DNA of 64,000 nucleotides from an uncultured Methanomassiliicoccus sp. (GTDB lineage Archaea; Thermoplasmatota; Thermoplasmata; Methanomassiliicoccales; Methanomassiliicoccaceae), in contig CAJKXZ010000005.1 in the NCBI GenBank assembly GCA_905203995.1, positions 49,889 to 113,888 of the forward strand, in the 5' to 3' direction. Below, piece by piece: positions 32,612-41,172 of the stretch. The notes below the pieces were generated by a model, which made no database searches, was not told where the DNA came from, and saw nothing but the letters and a program-made list of their open reading frames with translations. Position numbers and translations under genes: made by a program. Each line of letters begins with the position of its first letter. Position 1 is the stretch's first letter.

Positions 32612-32902
32612 ATGAGTGTAAAAGCGTACTTAGAAATAACTATGAAAATCTCAGAACGCAACAGACCAGCCGCCGCTGAAATCTATGCCCGATATCGTGA
32701 ACCATTCCTACAGACAATCAAGGGAGCTCTTACTAAAGAGCTGTTAATCCGGGATGAAGATATACAGGTGCTTCATGGGTTTAGCAGCAAAGATGATGCG
32801 CAGAATTATCTGAGCAGTGAACTGTTCCAGAATGATGTTTTTGTCGGCCTCAAAGGTCTGTGGGACGCAGATCCAGAAGTCAGAATCTATGCTGTAGCTT
32901 AA
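32612..32902 (+). CDS. ABM-fold (monooxygenase-like) small protein
   Basis: A 96-residue protein with the pattern of the dimeric alpha-beta barrel (antibiotic biosynthesis monooxygenase) fold: a first strand VKAYLEITMKI, helices RPAAAEIYARYREPFLQTI, a strand LLIRDEDIQVLHGFSSKDDAQNYLSSELF and a last strand RIYAVA. The exact reaction cannot be told; related proteins include small quinone and heme oxygenases. No catalytic residue was identified with confidence. Ribosome site GAGGGAT precedes the ATG, and a terminator follows the stop. Confidence 0.65.
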   Translation: MSVKAYLEITMKISERNRPAAAEIYARYREPFLQTIKGALTKELLIRDEDIQVLHGFSSKDDAQNYLSSELFQNDVFVGLKGLWDADPEVRIYAVA

Positions 32903-32914
32903 ACCCTTTTTAGT

Positions 32915-32932
32915 GTGCATTGTTTAATGCAC
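32915..32932 (+). terminator. Terminator of the ABM-fold gene
   Basis: GTGCATT (32915-32921), loop GTTT, AATGCAC (32926-32932), followed by TCTTTATTTTTCTTTT. A perfect 7-base stem with a T-rich tail, 13 bases after the stop. Confidence 0.65.
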
Positions 32933-32989
32933 TCTTTATTTTTCTTTTATAATCACTACTCTTCAAATTGTTGAAATAATAAAATAGAA

Positions 32990-33011
32990 GGTTTCTGGCT
33001 AAGCAGAAACC
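32990..33011 (-). terminator. Terminator of the TerC gene
   Basis: GGTTTCTG (32990-32997) pairs with CAGAAACC (33004-33011). On the minus strand it lies just after the TerC stop and is followed by TTCTATTTTATTATTT. Confidence 0.6.
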
Positions 33012-33019
33012 AGTTTTGC

Positions 33020-33961
33020 TTATTGGGCCGGGGCTTTTGTTCTCTTCAAGTGTTTATTTCTGATCACGGAGGCCACGATTGATATCAGCAGCACGATCAG
33101 AATAAAGGCCAGTGAGACCACAACATCAACATGATAGCCCCAGATGGGCAGTAGCATCTTGATACCAACAAAGGCCAGAATTACGGCTAAACCGTATTTG
33201 AGGTAGTACATCGAAGACATTATACCGGCTAGTGCGAAGTATAACGATCTGAGACCTAAGATGGCAAAGACGTTTGAAGTGTAAACAATGAACATGTCGG
33301 TAGTGATGCCCATTACTGCCGGAATGGAGTCGACGGCAAAGACAATGTCCGTGGTTTCGATAACTAACAAAGCTAGAAACAGCGGTGTGGCAGCAAGCGC
33401 CCCTTGAGCAGTTCTAACAAAGAATTTGCCACCGTGTGAATCGGTACTCACCGGCATAATCTTCTTGAACCCTCTCACCACAATGTTCTTTTCCGGATCC
33501 ATTTTGTGATCTTTCTGGACGGCTAATTTTACGGCGGTAATCAAGAGGAAAATACCGAAAATATATAGTAACCAGTCGAATTTTTCAACCAGGGTCACAC
33601 CGGCAAAGATAAAGATCGCTCTAAAGACTAAGGCTCCGATAATTCCGTAAAAGAGAATTTTATGCTGATATTCACCAGCAATGCCAAAGAAGGCAAATAT
33701 GATGATAAATACGAATAAATTATCGACGCTGAGCGCTTTTTCCATCACATAGGCGGCGGTATATTCCAGACCGCTCTGGGACCCCATCTGCCAAAAAATC
33801 ACAGCATTAAAGGCGAGTGCTATTCCAATCCAGAAAGCACTCATTATGAGAGCTTCCTTTACCCCGATAACATGACTCTTACGGTTGAAAACACCCAAGT
33901 CTAATGCCAGCAGGATAACTACGATAACCGCGAAGGCTACCCACATCATGTCGCTAAACAT
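33020..33961 (-). CDS. TerC family integral membrane protein
   Basis: A 313-residue membrane protein of the TerC/Alx family, with about eight transmembrane helices. The family signature is seen around AYVMEKALSVDNLFVFIIIFAFFGIAGEYQHKILFYGIIGALVFRAIFIFAGVTLV and in LLVIETTDIVFAVDSIPAVMGITTDMFIVYTSNVFAILGLRSLYFAL, where conserved acidic residues in the membrane face are thought to bind metal (Mn2+ or Ca2+ export). Basic tail at the C terminus. Single-gene unit with its own terminator. The substrate is unverified. Confidence 0.93.
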   Translation of the reverse strand: MFSDMMWVAFAVIVVILLALDLGVFNRKSHVIGVKEALIMSAFWIGIALAFNAVIFWQMGSQSGLEYTAAYVMEKALSVDNLFVFIIIFAFFGIAGEYQHKILFYGIIGALVFRAIFIFAGVTLVEKFDWLLYIFGIFLLITAVKLAVQKDHKMDPEKNIVVRGFKKIMPVSTDSHGGKFFVRTAQGALAATPLFLALLVIETTDIVFAVDSIPAVMGITTDMFIVYTSNVFAILGLRSLYFALAGIMSSMYYLKYGLAVILAFVGIKMLLPIWGYHVDVVVSLAFILIVLLISIVASVIRNKHLKRTKAPAQ

Positions 33962-34066
33962 TCAGATTTCGCTCCAAGGCGTAATTCTATTTTCGCATAT
34001 CTCCTTCACATTATTAAGCTTTGTATGATTAGATTATAAATCGATTTAAAACTGGATAGGCAGCAA

Positions 34067-34747
34067 TCACTGCCAAGGATCAAGAAAATCATCATCTTCT
34101 TCATAGCTTAGACGGCGCCGGGTCCGATGCAGCTCCCCATATTTTTTATGACACGCAGGACAAAGAGTCTTTAAATTTCCCGGGTGATCGGAACCACCTA
34201 GCGATCGCGGGATGATGTGATGTACTTCTAAGGACTCTTTGCGGTAGCCACCTTTTCCGCGTTTCAAAGTAGGGTCGTAAACCTTGCGGCTGCTCTTGCC
34301 AAACTCCACGCCGCAGTCCTGACAAGTATACTTATCTCTTCGCAGAACGCGCTGGCGGATATTGGGCCAGAGATAACTGCGGATCCACTCTTCGGTCCAG
34401 TCGGAATAGATCGGTTTACGGGTCCCTTCTGGATAATATTTAGGCGGTTGCTTAAACTCCCTTCTAAGTTCAGTGAACGCTTCATTGACATTGTGCTTTT
34501 CACGGCACAACTTCTGTGCTCCGGAGCCGGGATAATGTCTTTTTTTGCAGTAGGGGCAGAGCTCGAGAGCGATAATTTCACCCTCACGGTAGGGGCATTT
34601 TTTGACAACCTCATGATTACAAAAGACTGGGAGACCCTGTTCATTTGCCACTTGATAGGTACCATCAGCCCTAAGCAGTCCACAATGACTCTCTTGTGTG
34701 GGGTCGAGGCGGTGGCGACAAAGATCAGGCAGCATCGGCTTCCACAA
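34067..34747 (-). CDS. HNH endonuclease domain protein
   Basis: A 226-residue protein ending in an HNH domain. It reads CQDCG (first zinc-binding pair), LEVHHIIPRSLGGSDHPGNLKTLCPACHKKYGELH, which holds the HH-N-H core and the second zinc pair. The N-terminal half has more cysteine pairs (CPYREGE, LCPYCKKRHY) that could form another small zinc-binding module. No restriction or phage gene lies nearby, so it may be a housekeeping or stray nuclease. Divergent from pgk by 78 bases. Confidence 0.82.
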   Translation of the reverse strand: MWKPMLPDLCRHRLDPTQESHCGLLRADGTYQVANEQGLPVFCNHEVVKKCPYREGEIIALELCPYCKKRHYPGSGAQKLCREKHNVNEAFTELRREFKQPPKYYPEGTRKPIYSDWTEEWIRSYLWPNIRQRVLRRDKYTCQDCGVEFGKSSRKVYDPTLKRGKGGYRKESLEVHHIIPRSLGGSDHPGNLKTLCPACHKKYGELHRTRRRLSYEEDDDFLDPWQ

Positions 34748-34825
34748 TGTATATCAGATTAATCCATATTACGCTGAGCTGGACAAACTTATATTATTCA
34801 CCATTTGCAATAGGGGGATAGGATT

Positions 34826-36052
34826 ATGCGGATGACTGCCATGAAGCAATTTAACACGCTAGATGATTTTCAGTTTGAAAACAAGACTGTGCTGTTGAGG
34901 GTAGATATCAACTGTCCGTTGGATAAAGAGACTCTGCAGTTGACTGATGATAACCGTATCCGGCACATCGTCCCGACGGTGAGAGAACTGCTGGATGATG
35001 GTGCAAAAATCGTGATTATTGCTCATCAGGGAAGACCTGGCGAATGGGATTTTACAAGTCTGGAACAACATGCAGGCTGTCTTTCTAAATATCTCAATAA
35101 GCAGGTAAAATACGTGGATGACATTCTCGGCAGTACCGCGATTAACGAAATCAAGTCTTTGACTCCGGGCAATGTGATCATGCTTAAAAACATCCGGGAA
35201 TTACCTTATGAGTTGGAGAAAAAAAGTGCGGAGGAGCATGCTGACAGTGAGTTAGTAAAAACGTTGGCTCCTTTGGCAGATTACTACGTAAACGATGCCT
35301 TTGCCACCGCCCACCGTTCGCAGTGCTCCTTAGTCGGACCGCCTTGTGTATTGCCATCGGCCGTCGGACGCTTGATGGAAAAAGAGCTCACGGCCCTTTC
35401 TTCTGTTTTCAGCGGCACCAATCATCCTTCTATCTTTATTCTGGGCGGATCTAAATTTGCTGATGCCATCAAAGTCATGGACCGTGCTTTAACAAGCAAA
35501 GCCGCTGACATGATTATCCTTGTAGGTCTGACCGCTTCTGCTTTCCTCGTCGCTAGAGGCGTTGATATCGGTGAAGCTTCCCGCAATGTTTTGAATTCCG
35601 AACTTACACCGGAAACCCTGGAAGCCGCTAAGAAACTTTTACGGGAGCATGGTGAACACATTTTACTGCCCTTTGATGTAGCAGTTGAGGAAGACGGCGC
35701 ACGCAAAAACATCTTAGTTGGCGACTTGCCGACGGAATCGCCCATCTACGACATTGGTAAGAGATCAATCGAGAAATTTGCGAAAGTCATTGATCCGGCC
35801 AAGACCGTCTTCATGTCCGGCCCGGCCGGTCTGATTGAAAAAGAGCAGTTTACCCGCGGTACTCGCGATCTGATGACTGCCATGGCTCATTCCGATGCCT
35901 ACACTCTTCTAGGCGGTGGCCACACTGTCGGTGCTGCTGAGAGATTTGGAATGTCGGAAAAATTCTCTTATGTCAGTACGGCTGGCGGTGCTTTGGAAAC
36001 ATTCATCTTAGGCAAACCTTTGCCGGCGGTAGAAGTATTAAGAAAAAAATAA
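34826..36052 (+). CDS. pgk: Phosphoglycerate kinase
   Basis: Two-domain glycolytic kinase, 408 residues, interconverting 1,3-bisphosphoglycerate and 3-phosphoglycerate. Seen are LLRVDINCP (substrate Arg and Asp), HQGRPGEWDFTSLEQHA, YVNDAFATAHRSQCSLVG, GGSKFADAIKVM and the C-terminal ATP loop GGGHTVGAAERFG. Start ATG at 34826 follows AGGGGGATAGGATT; a second in-frame ATG lies five codons later. Divergent from the HNH gene. Confidence 0.95.
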   Translation: MRMTAMKQFNTLDDFQFENKTVLLRVDINCPLDKETLQLTDDNRIRHIVPTVRELLDDGAKIVIIAHQGRPGEWDFTSLEQHAGCLSKYLNKQVKYVDDILGSTAINEIKSLTPGNVIMLKNIRELPYELEKKSAEEHADSELVKTLAPLADYYVNDAFATAHRSQCSLVGPPCVLPSAVGRLMEKELTALSSVFSGTNHPSIFILGGSKFADAIKVMDRALTSKAADMIILVGLTASAFLVARGVDIGEASRNVLNSELTPETLEAAKKLLREHGEHILLPFDVAVEEDGARKNILVGDLPTESPIYDIGKRSIEKFAKVIDPAKTVFMSGPAGLIEKEQFTRGTRDLMTAMAHSDAYTLLGGGHTVGAAERFGMSEKFSYVSTAGGALETFILGKPLPAVEVLRKK

Positions 36053-36187
36053 GATTTTTACAAGGCAGCCGCTCTTCGCAGCTTGGTGTCTGCTAGAGTA
36101 GTTGTCTTGCAAATCTTATCGTTTTTTTATTCACAGAAAACTTTAGGTCAAGCTATTGTTTCTATGCATCTCCGGAGAGGGAGAGTC

Positions 36188-36766
36188 ATGGAACTTAGTG
36201 AATTATTGGCGCAGTTAAATCGTCGTGAACCACTGATCGGGGGCTCTGAAGCTTTTCTCTTAATATCTGCTTTCAGTCAGGAAGCACTCAAGATCACTGC
36301 AGAGTTGAATAACAGCTATCACGAACCGGCAGAAATTCCCGTGATTTTTTCTAAGCTAACTGGTAAGCAGGTAGACGCATCATTTCGACTCTTTCCGCCT
36401 TTTCATACCGATTTTGGTAAAAACATTACTCTGGGTAAAAATGTCTTTATCAACTCTGGCTGTCATTTTCAAGATCAGGGAGGAATCATCATTGGTGATG
36501 ATGTATTGATTGGCCACAACGTAGTTTTAGCAACGCTCAATCATGACTTTGCTCCTGATCAGCGTGGCAATCTGCATCCCGCACCCGTTATTATCAAAGA
36601 CCGCGTCTGGATTGGTTCAAGTGTGACTGTGCTTCCCGGTGTTACTATTGGTGAAAACGCCATTGTGGCGGCGGGAGCTACGGTGACCAAAGACGTTCCG
36701 GCCAATACTGTCGTCGCCGGTGTTCCTGCCAAAGTGATTAAGCAATTAAAACCTGAAATGGAGTAA
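36188..36766 (+). CDS. Left-handed beta-helix acyltransferase (maltose/galactoside type)
   Basis: Acetyl-CoA-dependent O-acetyltransferase of the hexapeptide-repeat class, 192 residues. The repeat section is visible in NITLGKNVFINSGCHFQDQGGIIIGDDVLIGHNVVLATLNHDF and VIIKDRVWIGSSVTVLPGVTIGENAIVAAGATVTKDVPANTVVAGVPAKVIKQL. ATG at 36188 is preferred because it lies eight bases after GGAGAGG; an open frame 105 bases longer exists but has no ribosome site and no family similarity. Acceptor sugar or other substrate unknown. Confidence 0.88.
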   Translation: MELSELLAQLNRREPLIGGSEAFLLISAFSQEALKITAELNNSYHEPAEIPVIFSKLTGKQVDASFRLFPPFHTDFGKNITLGKNVFINSGCHFQDQGGIIIGDDVLIGHNVVLATLNHDFAPDQRGNLHPAPVIIKDRVWIGSSVTVLPGVTIGENAIVAAGATVTKDVPANTVVAGVPAKVIKQLKPEME

Positions 36767-36771
36767 TTAGC

Positions 36772-37317
36772 ATGAGCAAAGATATTTTAGTAATCGCTAG
36801 CAGCCCCCGTAAGGGCGGTAATTCAGAAACTTTAGCCGACGAATTCATCAAAGGTGCCGAAGCCGCGGGAAACAACGTCGAGAAAATCTCCCTTGCTGAC
36901 AAAACCATCAGCTTTTGCAAAGGATGTCTGGTGTGTCAAAAGACGGGGCATTGCGTCATCCATGATGATGCTGAATTAATTGCTCAAAAAATACTTACCA
37001 ACGAAGTCATTGTTTTTGCCACTCCTGTTTATTTTTATGGAATGTGCGGCCAAATGAAAACTATGCTCGACCGTACTAATCCATTATTTCCGGCAGAATA
37101 TGCATTTCGTGACATCTATCTAATTGCTACTTCTGCCGATGATAGTGAAAATGCCATGGACGGAACAATCAAAGGTCTACAGGGCTGGATAGATTGTTTT
37201 GAGAAGACAACTTTGAAAGGGATTGTATGCGGCCTTGGTGCTGATGAATACGGAGCTGTCTTAAAGATGCCTGAGCTTTTGCAAGAAGCCTACAATCTTG
37301 GCAAAACAATTCAATAA
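36772..37317 (+). CDS. Iron-sulfur flavoprotein-like NAD(P)H/FMN reductase
   Basis: Flavodoxin-like fold, 181 residues, binding FMN through SSPRKGGNSETLADEF at the N terminus. After the second strand it has CKGCLVCQKTGHC, i.e. a CX2CX2CX5C arrangement as in methanogen iron-sulfur flavoproteins, so a 4Fe-4S cluster is likely; ATPVYFYGMCGQMKTMLDR is the FMN-side motif. Such proteins probably reduce oxygen, peroxide or CO2-type acceptors with ferredoxin. Lies five bases after the acyltransferase stop. Confidence 0.85.
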   Translation: MSKDILVIASSPRKGGNSETLADEFIKGAEAAGNNVEKISLADKTISFCKGCLVCQKTGHCVIHDDAELIAQKILTNEVIVFATPVYFYGMCGQMKTMLDRTNPLFPAEYAFRDIYLIATSADDSENAMDGTIKGLQGWIDCFEKTTLKGIVCGLGADEYGAVLKMPELLQEAYNLGKTIQ

Positions 37318-37375
37318 ACTTCCTTTGATTTATTGAATTACTGAACTATAAGTAGGATCAAATCGATGAGGGGGC

Positions 37376-37870
37376 ATGCATTACAAAAAGGCGCTCCCCA
37401 TCATTTTGATAATTTTTGTGTGCGCCATTCTCGTTGCTGTATTAGGTACTTATTTCTCATCAAATTCTGAACCATCCGCTGACACTCCGTCTGCTGACGA
37501 TCCCCAGGATAAACCTGATGAAACAAGAAATACGCTGCAATTACAGGTCGGCAATGAAACATTTACTATCGTGTTGGAGGACAACGCTTCAGCAACAGCG
37601 CTGCAAAATCAGTTGCCTTTGACGGTAACGATGAGTGAATTAAATGGTAATGAAAAATATTATTATTTGCCAGAAAGTTTACCAACCAATTCTCAACGGG
37701 TAGGGCAGATTTCTACTGGTGATTTTATGCTCTACGGTTCCGATTGTCTGGTGCTCTTCTATGAGAGTTTTTCGACATCCTATAGTTATACAAAACTGGG
37801 CTCAGTCGAAGATACGGCCGGACTCGCAGCGGCTCTGGGAGACGGTAAAGTCCAGGTAACATTTAGTTGA
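37376..37870 (+). CDS. Membrane-anchored cyclophilin-like domain protein
   Basis: A 164-residue protein with a single N-terminal hydrophobic helix (LPIILIIFVCAILVAVLGTYF, a signal anchor or lipoprotein-like segment), an acidic Ser/Pro/Asp linker (about 30-52), and a C-terminal beta-rich domain resembling the cyclophilin-like fold (VGNETFTIVLEDNASATALQNQLPLTVTM, GDFMLYGSDCLVLFYESF). The domain would face outside the cell. The small-fold family is often found as an extracytoplasmic binding protein; the ligand is unknown. Confidence 0.75.
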   Translation: MHYKKALPIILIIFVCAILVAVLGTYFSSNSEPSADTPSADDPQDKPDETRNTLQLQVGNETFTIVLEDNASATALQNQLPLTVTMSELNGNEKYYYLPESLPTNSQRVGQISTGDFMLYGSDCLVLFYESFSTSYSYTKLGSVEDTAGLAAALGDGKVQVTFS

Positions 37871-37879
37871 GTTTTAGGC

Positions 37880-37905
37880 TAAACGGCATCGAGTGGTGCC
37901 GTTTA
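37880..37905. terminator. Bidirectional terminator
   Basis: TAAACGGCA (37880-37888) and TGCCGTTTA (37897-37905) form a 9-base perfect stem, 10 bases after the cyclophilin-like gene and 18 before the dapL stop on the other strand. T-runs flank it on the plus side (TTGTTTTT). Confidence 0.65.
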
Positions 37906-37922
37906 ATGCCTTGTTTTTCGAC

Positions 37923-39074
37923 TCAGAGGACTTTGCGCATCCTTTCTAGAGCTTCAAAGATCCTTTCTTTTGGTTGAGTGAGGGCAATCCTGACAAAGCC
38001 TTCACCAGCTTCGCCATATCCTGTCCCCGGGGTCACGACAATGCCGACATCCAACATCTTTTCGGCAAACTCCAGAGCATTCATGCCCACGTCAACAAAT
38101 AAGTAAAAAGTCCCTTTGGGCTTTTGGGCATTAATTCCTAATTCGCGTAAACCGTCAACAAAGATATCGCGACGCTCACAGTAGATGTCGACACATTCCT
38201 GAACAATCGCTGGTCTTTGAGGTCCAGTATATGTTTTTAAGGCGGTAACTGCGGCTTTTTGGATAAACTTGGGGGCTCCTGAATCAGTCTGTGATTTAAC
38301 TTTTTTCAGTCCGGCAATTAATTTCTCATCCCCGACAGCATAGCCGATGCGGTAGCCGGTCATGTTAAATGTTTTAGAAAGTGAACCAAATTCAATGGCA
38401 TTACGGCCGAATTCAAGAATGGACGGTGCCAGATAATCGTCATAAGTCATTTCGGAGTAAGCATTATCATAACAGATGATAGTCTTGCTTTCTTCACCCC
38501 ATTGCAGTAGATCTTTTAGATAAGACACAGGGGCAGTAGCTCCGGTAGGATTATTGGGAAAATTCACATAAAGCATTTTTCCGTCTTGCGGAAGCGTATC
38601 AAGCCGTGGGAGAAAACCATCTTCGGCATATGTTTTAATGTATTCTGGATAAGCATCGCAGAGCAGTGCTGCACCTAAACTGTAAACAGGATACGCCGGA
38701 TCAGGACAGAGTATTTTGTCTCCGACATTAGCAAAAGCTCGTGCAAAATTGGCCAGCCCTTCTTTGCTGCCTAATAAAATAACTACTTCTTTATCGGGAT
38801 CTAAATCCACATTAAAACGAGTTTTGTACCATTCGGCAACGGCAACCCGCGTTTCTCTTTCTCCGGCGGAGCTCGAGTACTGATAATTTTGCGGGTCATC
38901 AAGTTGTTTTTTAATTTCATCAATAATGAGTTTGGGCGTTGGCAAATCGGGATCACCAATCCCAAAATCAAGTATGTCCACGCCCTCAGCTTTCTTTTTA
39001 CTTACCTTTTCCTCGATCTCTGCAAACAGATAGGGAGGAATGTTTTTCAAACGCTCTGCAAATTCATAGTTCAT
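37923..39074 (-). CDS. dapL: LL-diaminopimelate aminotransferase
   Basis: PLP aminotransferase that makes LL-diaminopimelate in one step from tetrahydrodipicolinate, replacing the succinylase or acetylase branch. Lys site: FGSLSKTFNMTGYRIGYAVGD; other contacts are IGDPDLPTP, DPAYPVYSLGA and VNFPNNPTGATAP. ATG at 39074 is used; TTG and GTG codons up to 12 bases upstream are alternatives. Last gene of the lysine operon, and the one that defines the pathway type. About 383 residues. Confidence 0.93.
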   Translation of the reverse strand: MNYEFAERLKNIPPYLFAEIEEKVSKKKAEGVDILDFGIGDPDLPTPKLIIDEIKKQLDDPQNYQYSSSAGERETRVAVAEWYKTRFNVDLDPDKEVVILLGSKEGLANFARAFANVGDKILCPDPAYPVYSLGAALLCDAYPEYIKTYAEDGFLPRLDTLPQDGKMLYVNFPNNPTGATAPVSYLKDLLQWGEESKTIICYDNAYSEMTYDDYLAPSILEFGRNAIEFGSLSKTFNMTGYRIGYAVGDEKLIAGLKKVKSQTDSGAPKFIQKAAVTALKTYTGPQRPAIVQECVDIYCERRDIFVDGLRELGINAQKPKGTFYLFVDVGMNALEFAEKMLDVGIVVTPGTGYGEAGEGFVRIALTQPKERIFEALERMRKVL

Positions 39075-39079
39075 ACTAA

Positions 39080-39910
39080 TCACCAAGTGATTTCGCCTAC
39101 GAACACTCTTGCTGCTGGTCCCGTCATCTGGACGGATGAATAATCATCTTTAACATTGATTTTAAGAACGCCTCCCGGTAAGCGGACAACGATGTCCTTG
39201 CCGGTTGGACAAATGCCGACCAAGGTGGCAGCAACGGCAGTTGCGCAGGCACCAGTTCCACAAGCATTAGTCCAGGCTGCGCCGCGTTCGTAGACTTTTA
39301 CTTCTAAACAGTCTTCTTTAGCTTTTACAAATTCAACATTAGTTTTGCGGGGAAAAGCCTCATGTTTCTCTAAAAGCGGACCCAGGCGTAATACCTGTTC
39401 GTCACTTAAGTCTTGAAAGATTACTAAATGAGGATTGCCCATGCCTACAGCAGTTCCCGTAAGTTCAATCTCTGCTGCTTGCAGGTGACCGTTAATAAAA
39501 CGGCCTGTTCCTTTAATCGGCACTTCTTCGGCTTCTAGATGAGGCCGGCCCATGTCGACGGAGATTTCTACGGCCACGCCGTTTTCTACTTTAAGATCAA
39601 TAATTTTTATGCCGCTGAGCGTGTTAATGCTCATCCTTTTGGATTTTACGAGACCACAATCATACAGATGCTTAGCAAAGCAGCGGATGCCGTTACCGCA
39701 CATCTCTGCTTCGCTACCATCAGAATTCATGATTTTCATATATGCATCAGCGTGGGCATCTTTTCTCACATAGAGGATGCCGTCGCCGCCGATGCCGGAG
39801 CGGCGGTCGCAGATGAATTTGACGAAGGCGGCATCGGATGGGACTTCGGCATTAAAGTCCTCAAAGAGAATGAAATCATTACCTAAGCCATGATATTTCC
39901 AGAACTTCAA
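39080..39910 (-). CDS. dapF: Diaminopimelate epimerase
   Basis: Converts LL- to meso-diaminopimelate. Both catalytic cysteines are seen, in EMCGNGIRCF (about residue 71) and NACGTGACATAV (about 215); the substrate motifs YHGLGNDFILFED and MSINTLSGI are also present. 276 residues. Overlaps lysA by four bases, and its stop lies five bases before the dapL ATG. No cofactor needed. Confidence 0.95.
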   Translation of the reverse strand: MKFWKYHGLGNDFILFEDFNAEVPSDAAFVKFICDRRSGIGGDGILYVRKDAHADAYMKIMNSDGSEAEMCGNGIRCFAKHLYDCGLVKSKRMSINTLSGIKIIDLKVENGVAVEISVDMGRPHLEAEEVPIKGTGRFINGHLQAAEIELTGTAVGMGNPHLVIFQDLSDEQVLRLGPLLEKHEAFPRKTNVEFVKAKEDCLEVKVYERGAAWTNACGTGACATAVAATLVGICPTGKDIVVRLPGGVLKINVKDDYSSVQMTGPAARVFVGEITW

Positions 39911-41172
39911 AGCATCAGCCTCGAAGGTATCCGTTGATGTCTGAACAACTCTTCAACGGTTTCCGACTCTCTGATCAGGGTGATTTCACCGTCTTTAACC
40001 AAGACTTCCCGGGGCAGCGGCCGCATGTTGTAATTGGAAGACATCGTAAAGCCGTAAGCACCCGCATCATAGATGGCAATAATATCGCCTTCCTCTACTT
40101 TAGGCAGTTCGCGGTCTTTAGCCATTACATCGCCGGTTTCACAGATGGGGCCGCCTAAACTGTAGACTTCTTCAGCAGGCAGGTCAAACTTATTCGCTAC
40201 TGCTACATGATGGTAGGAATCATACATCGCTGGACGAATCAGGGTGTTGAAACCGGCATCAATACCGGCGTATTTCTTGTCGGGCGTTTCTTTAATGTCG
40301 ACAACTTTCGTCAGGATGATGGTACTGTCAGCAATGATGTATCTGCCGGGCTCAATGATTATTTCTTTGATTTTTGTTTTTGATTTAATTCTAGAAGTAA
40401 TCTCCGCCGCCATTTTGTCGAGATCCATTGCCGACTCTTCCGGCCGGTAGGGAATACCAATGCCGCCGCCGATATCCAAGAAATTAAGCTCAATGCCCAT
40501 CGCTGCTAATTCTTGCACGATCGTAATTAAAGTCTCTACCATTTCGATAAATGGTTCTACTGTTTGGCCGCCGGAGCCAATGTGGGCATGAAGTCCAGCT
40601 GGTTTAAATCCTAACTCAACTGCACGCTTATAGGCCTCAAGAATCTGATGTTTGGGAATGCCAAACTTGGTCGATCTTTTGCCCGTAATGACTTTATCGT
40701 GATGACCGGAACCTACTTCTGGATTAACTCGGAAAGAAATCTGATGATCAGTAGTAATCTTTGCCAGTCTTTCCAATTCTGAAAAGGAATCGATGTTGAT
40801 CGGCACGCCTCTGGCGACAACCGCCCGCAGTTCTGCATCAGAAACATTCACGCCGGTATACAGGATGCGGTCGGGACTGAAACCGCTGCGCAGACAAGCT
40901 TCAATCTCTCCGATGGAAACGGCATCAATGCAGCTTCCTTCCTGTTCAAGAATGCGCAGGATCGCGAGATTAGTATTTGCTTTACAAGCGTAATTTATTC
41001 TGGTAGGCATTTTTTTTGAAAATGCCTGGTAAATGTTACGGTAATTAGCCCTGATGGCATTTTCATCAGTGACATAAACAGGTGAGCCATATTTTTGAAC
41101 AATCTCTGTGGCTTTGACCCCACCGATTACCAGTTCATGATCAACACACTCAAATTTTCTCATGTGGTCCAC
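39907..41172 (-). CDS. lysA: Diaminopimelate decarboxylase
   Basis: PLP enzyme of the alanine-racemase fold that makes lysine from meso-diaminopimelate. The PLP Lys is in INYACKANTNLAILRIL; HAHIGSGGQTVEPF, DIGGGIGIPY, and EPGRYIIADS are the other hallmark motifs, and the C-terminal catalytic Cys is in GGPICETGDVMAKD. 421 residues; the first ATG at 41172 is used, with a second three codons later. Overlaps the aspartate kinase gene by 23 bases. Confidence 0.95.
   Translation of the reverse strand: MDHMRKFECVDHELVIGGVKATEIVQKYGSPVYVTDENAIRANYRNIYQAFSKKMPTRINYACKANTNLAILRILEQEGSCIDAVSIGEIEACLRSGFSPDRILYTGVNVSDAELRAVVARGVPINIDSFSELERLAKITTDHQISFRVNPEVGSGHHDKVITGKRSTKFGIPKHQILEAYKRAVELGFKPAGLHAHIGSGGQTVEPFIEMVETLITIVQELAAMGIELNFLDIGGGIGIPYRPEESAMDLDKMAAEITSRIKSKTKIKEIIIEPGRYIIADSTIILTKVVDIKETPDKKYAGIDAGFNTLIRPAMYDSYHHVAVANKFDLPAEEVYSLGGPICETGDVMAKDRELPKVEEGDIIAIYDAGAYGFTMSSNYNMRPLPREVLVKDGEITLIRESETVEELFRHQRIPSRLML

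Noticed and set aside
36083..36187. N-terminal extension of the acyltransferase open frame
   Set aside because: No family similarity or ribosome site; the ATG at 36188 has GGAGAGG at the right distance.
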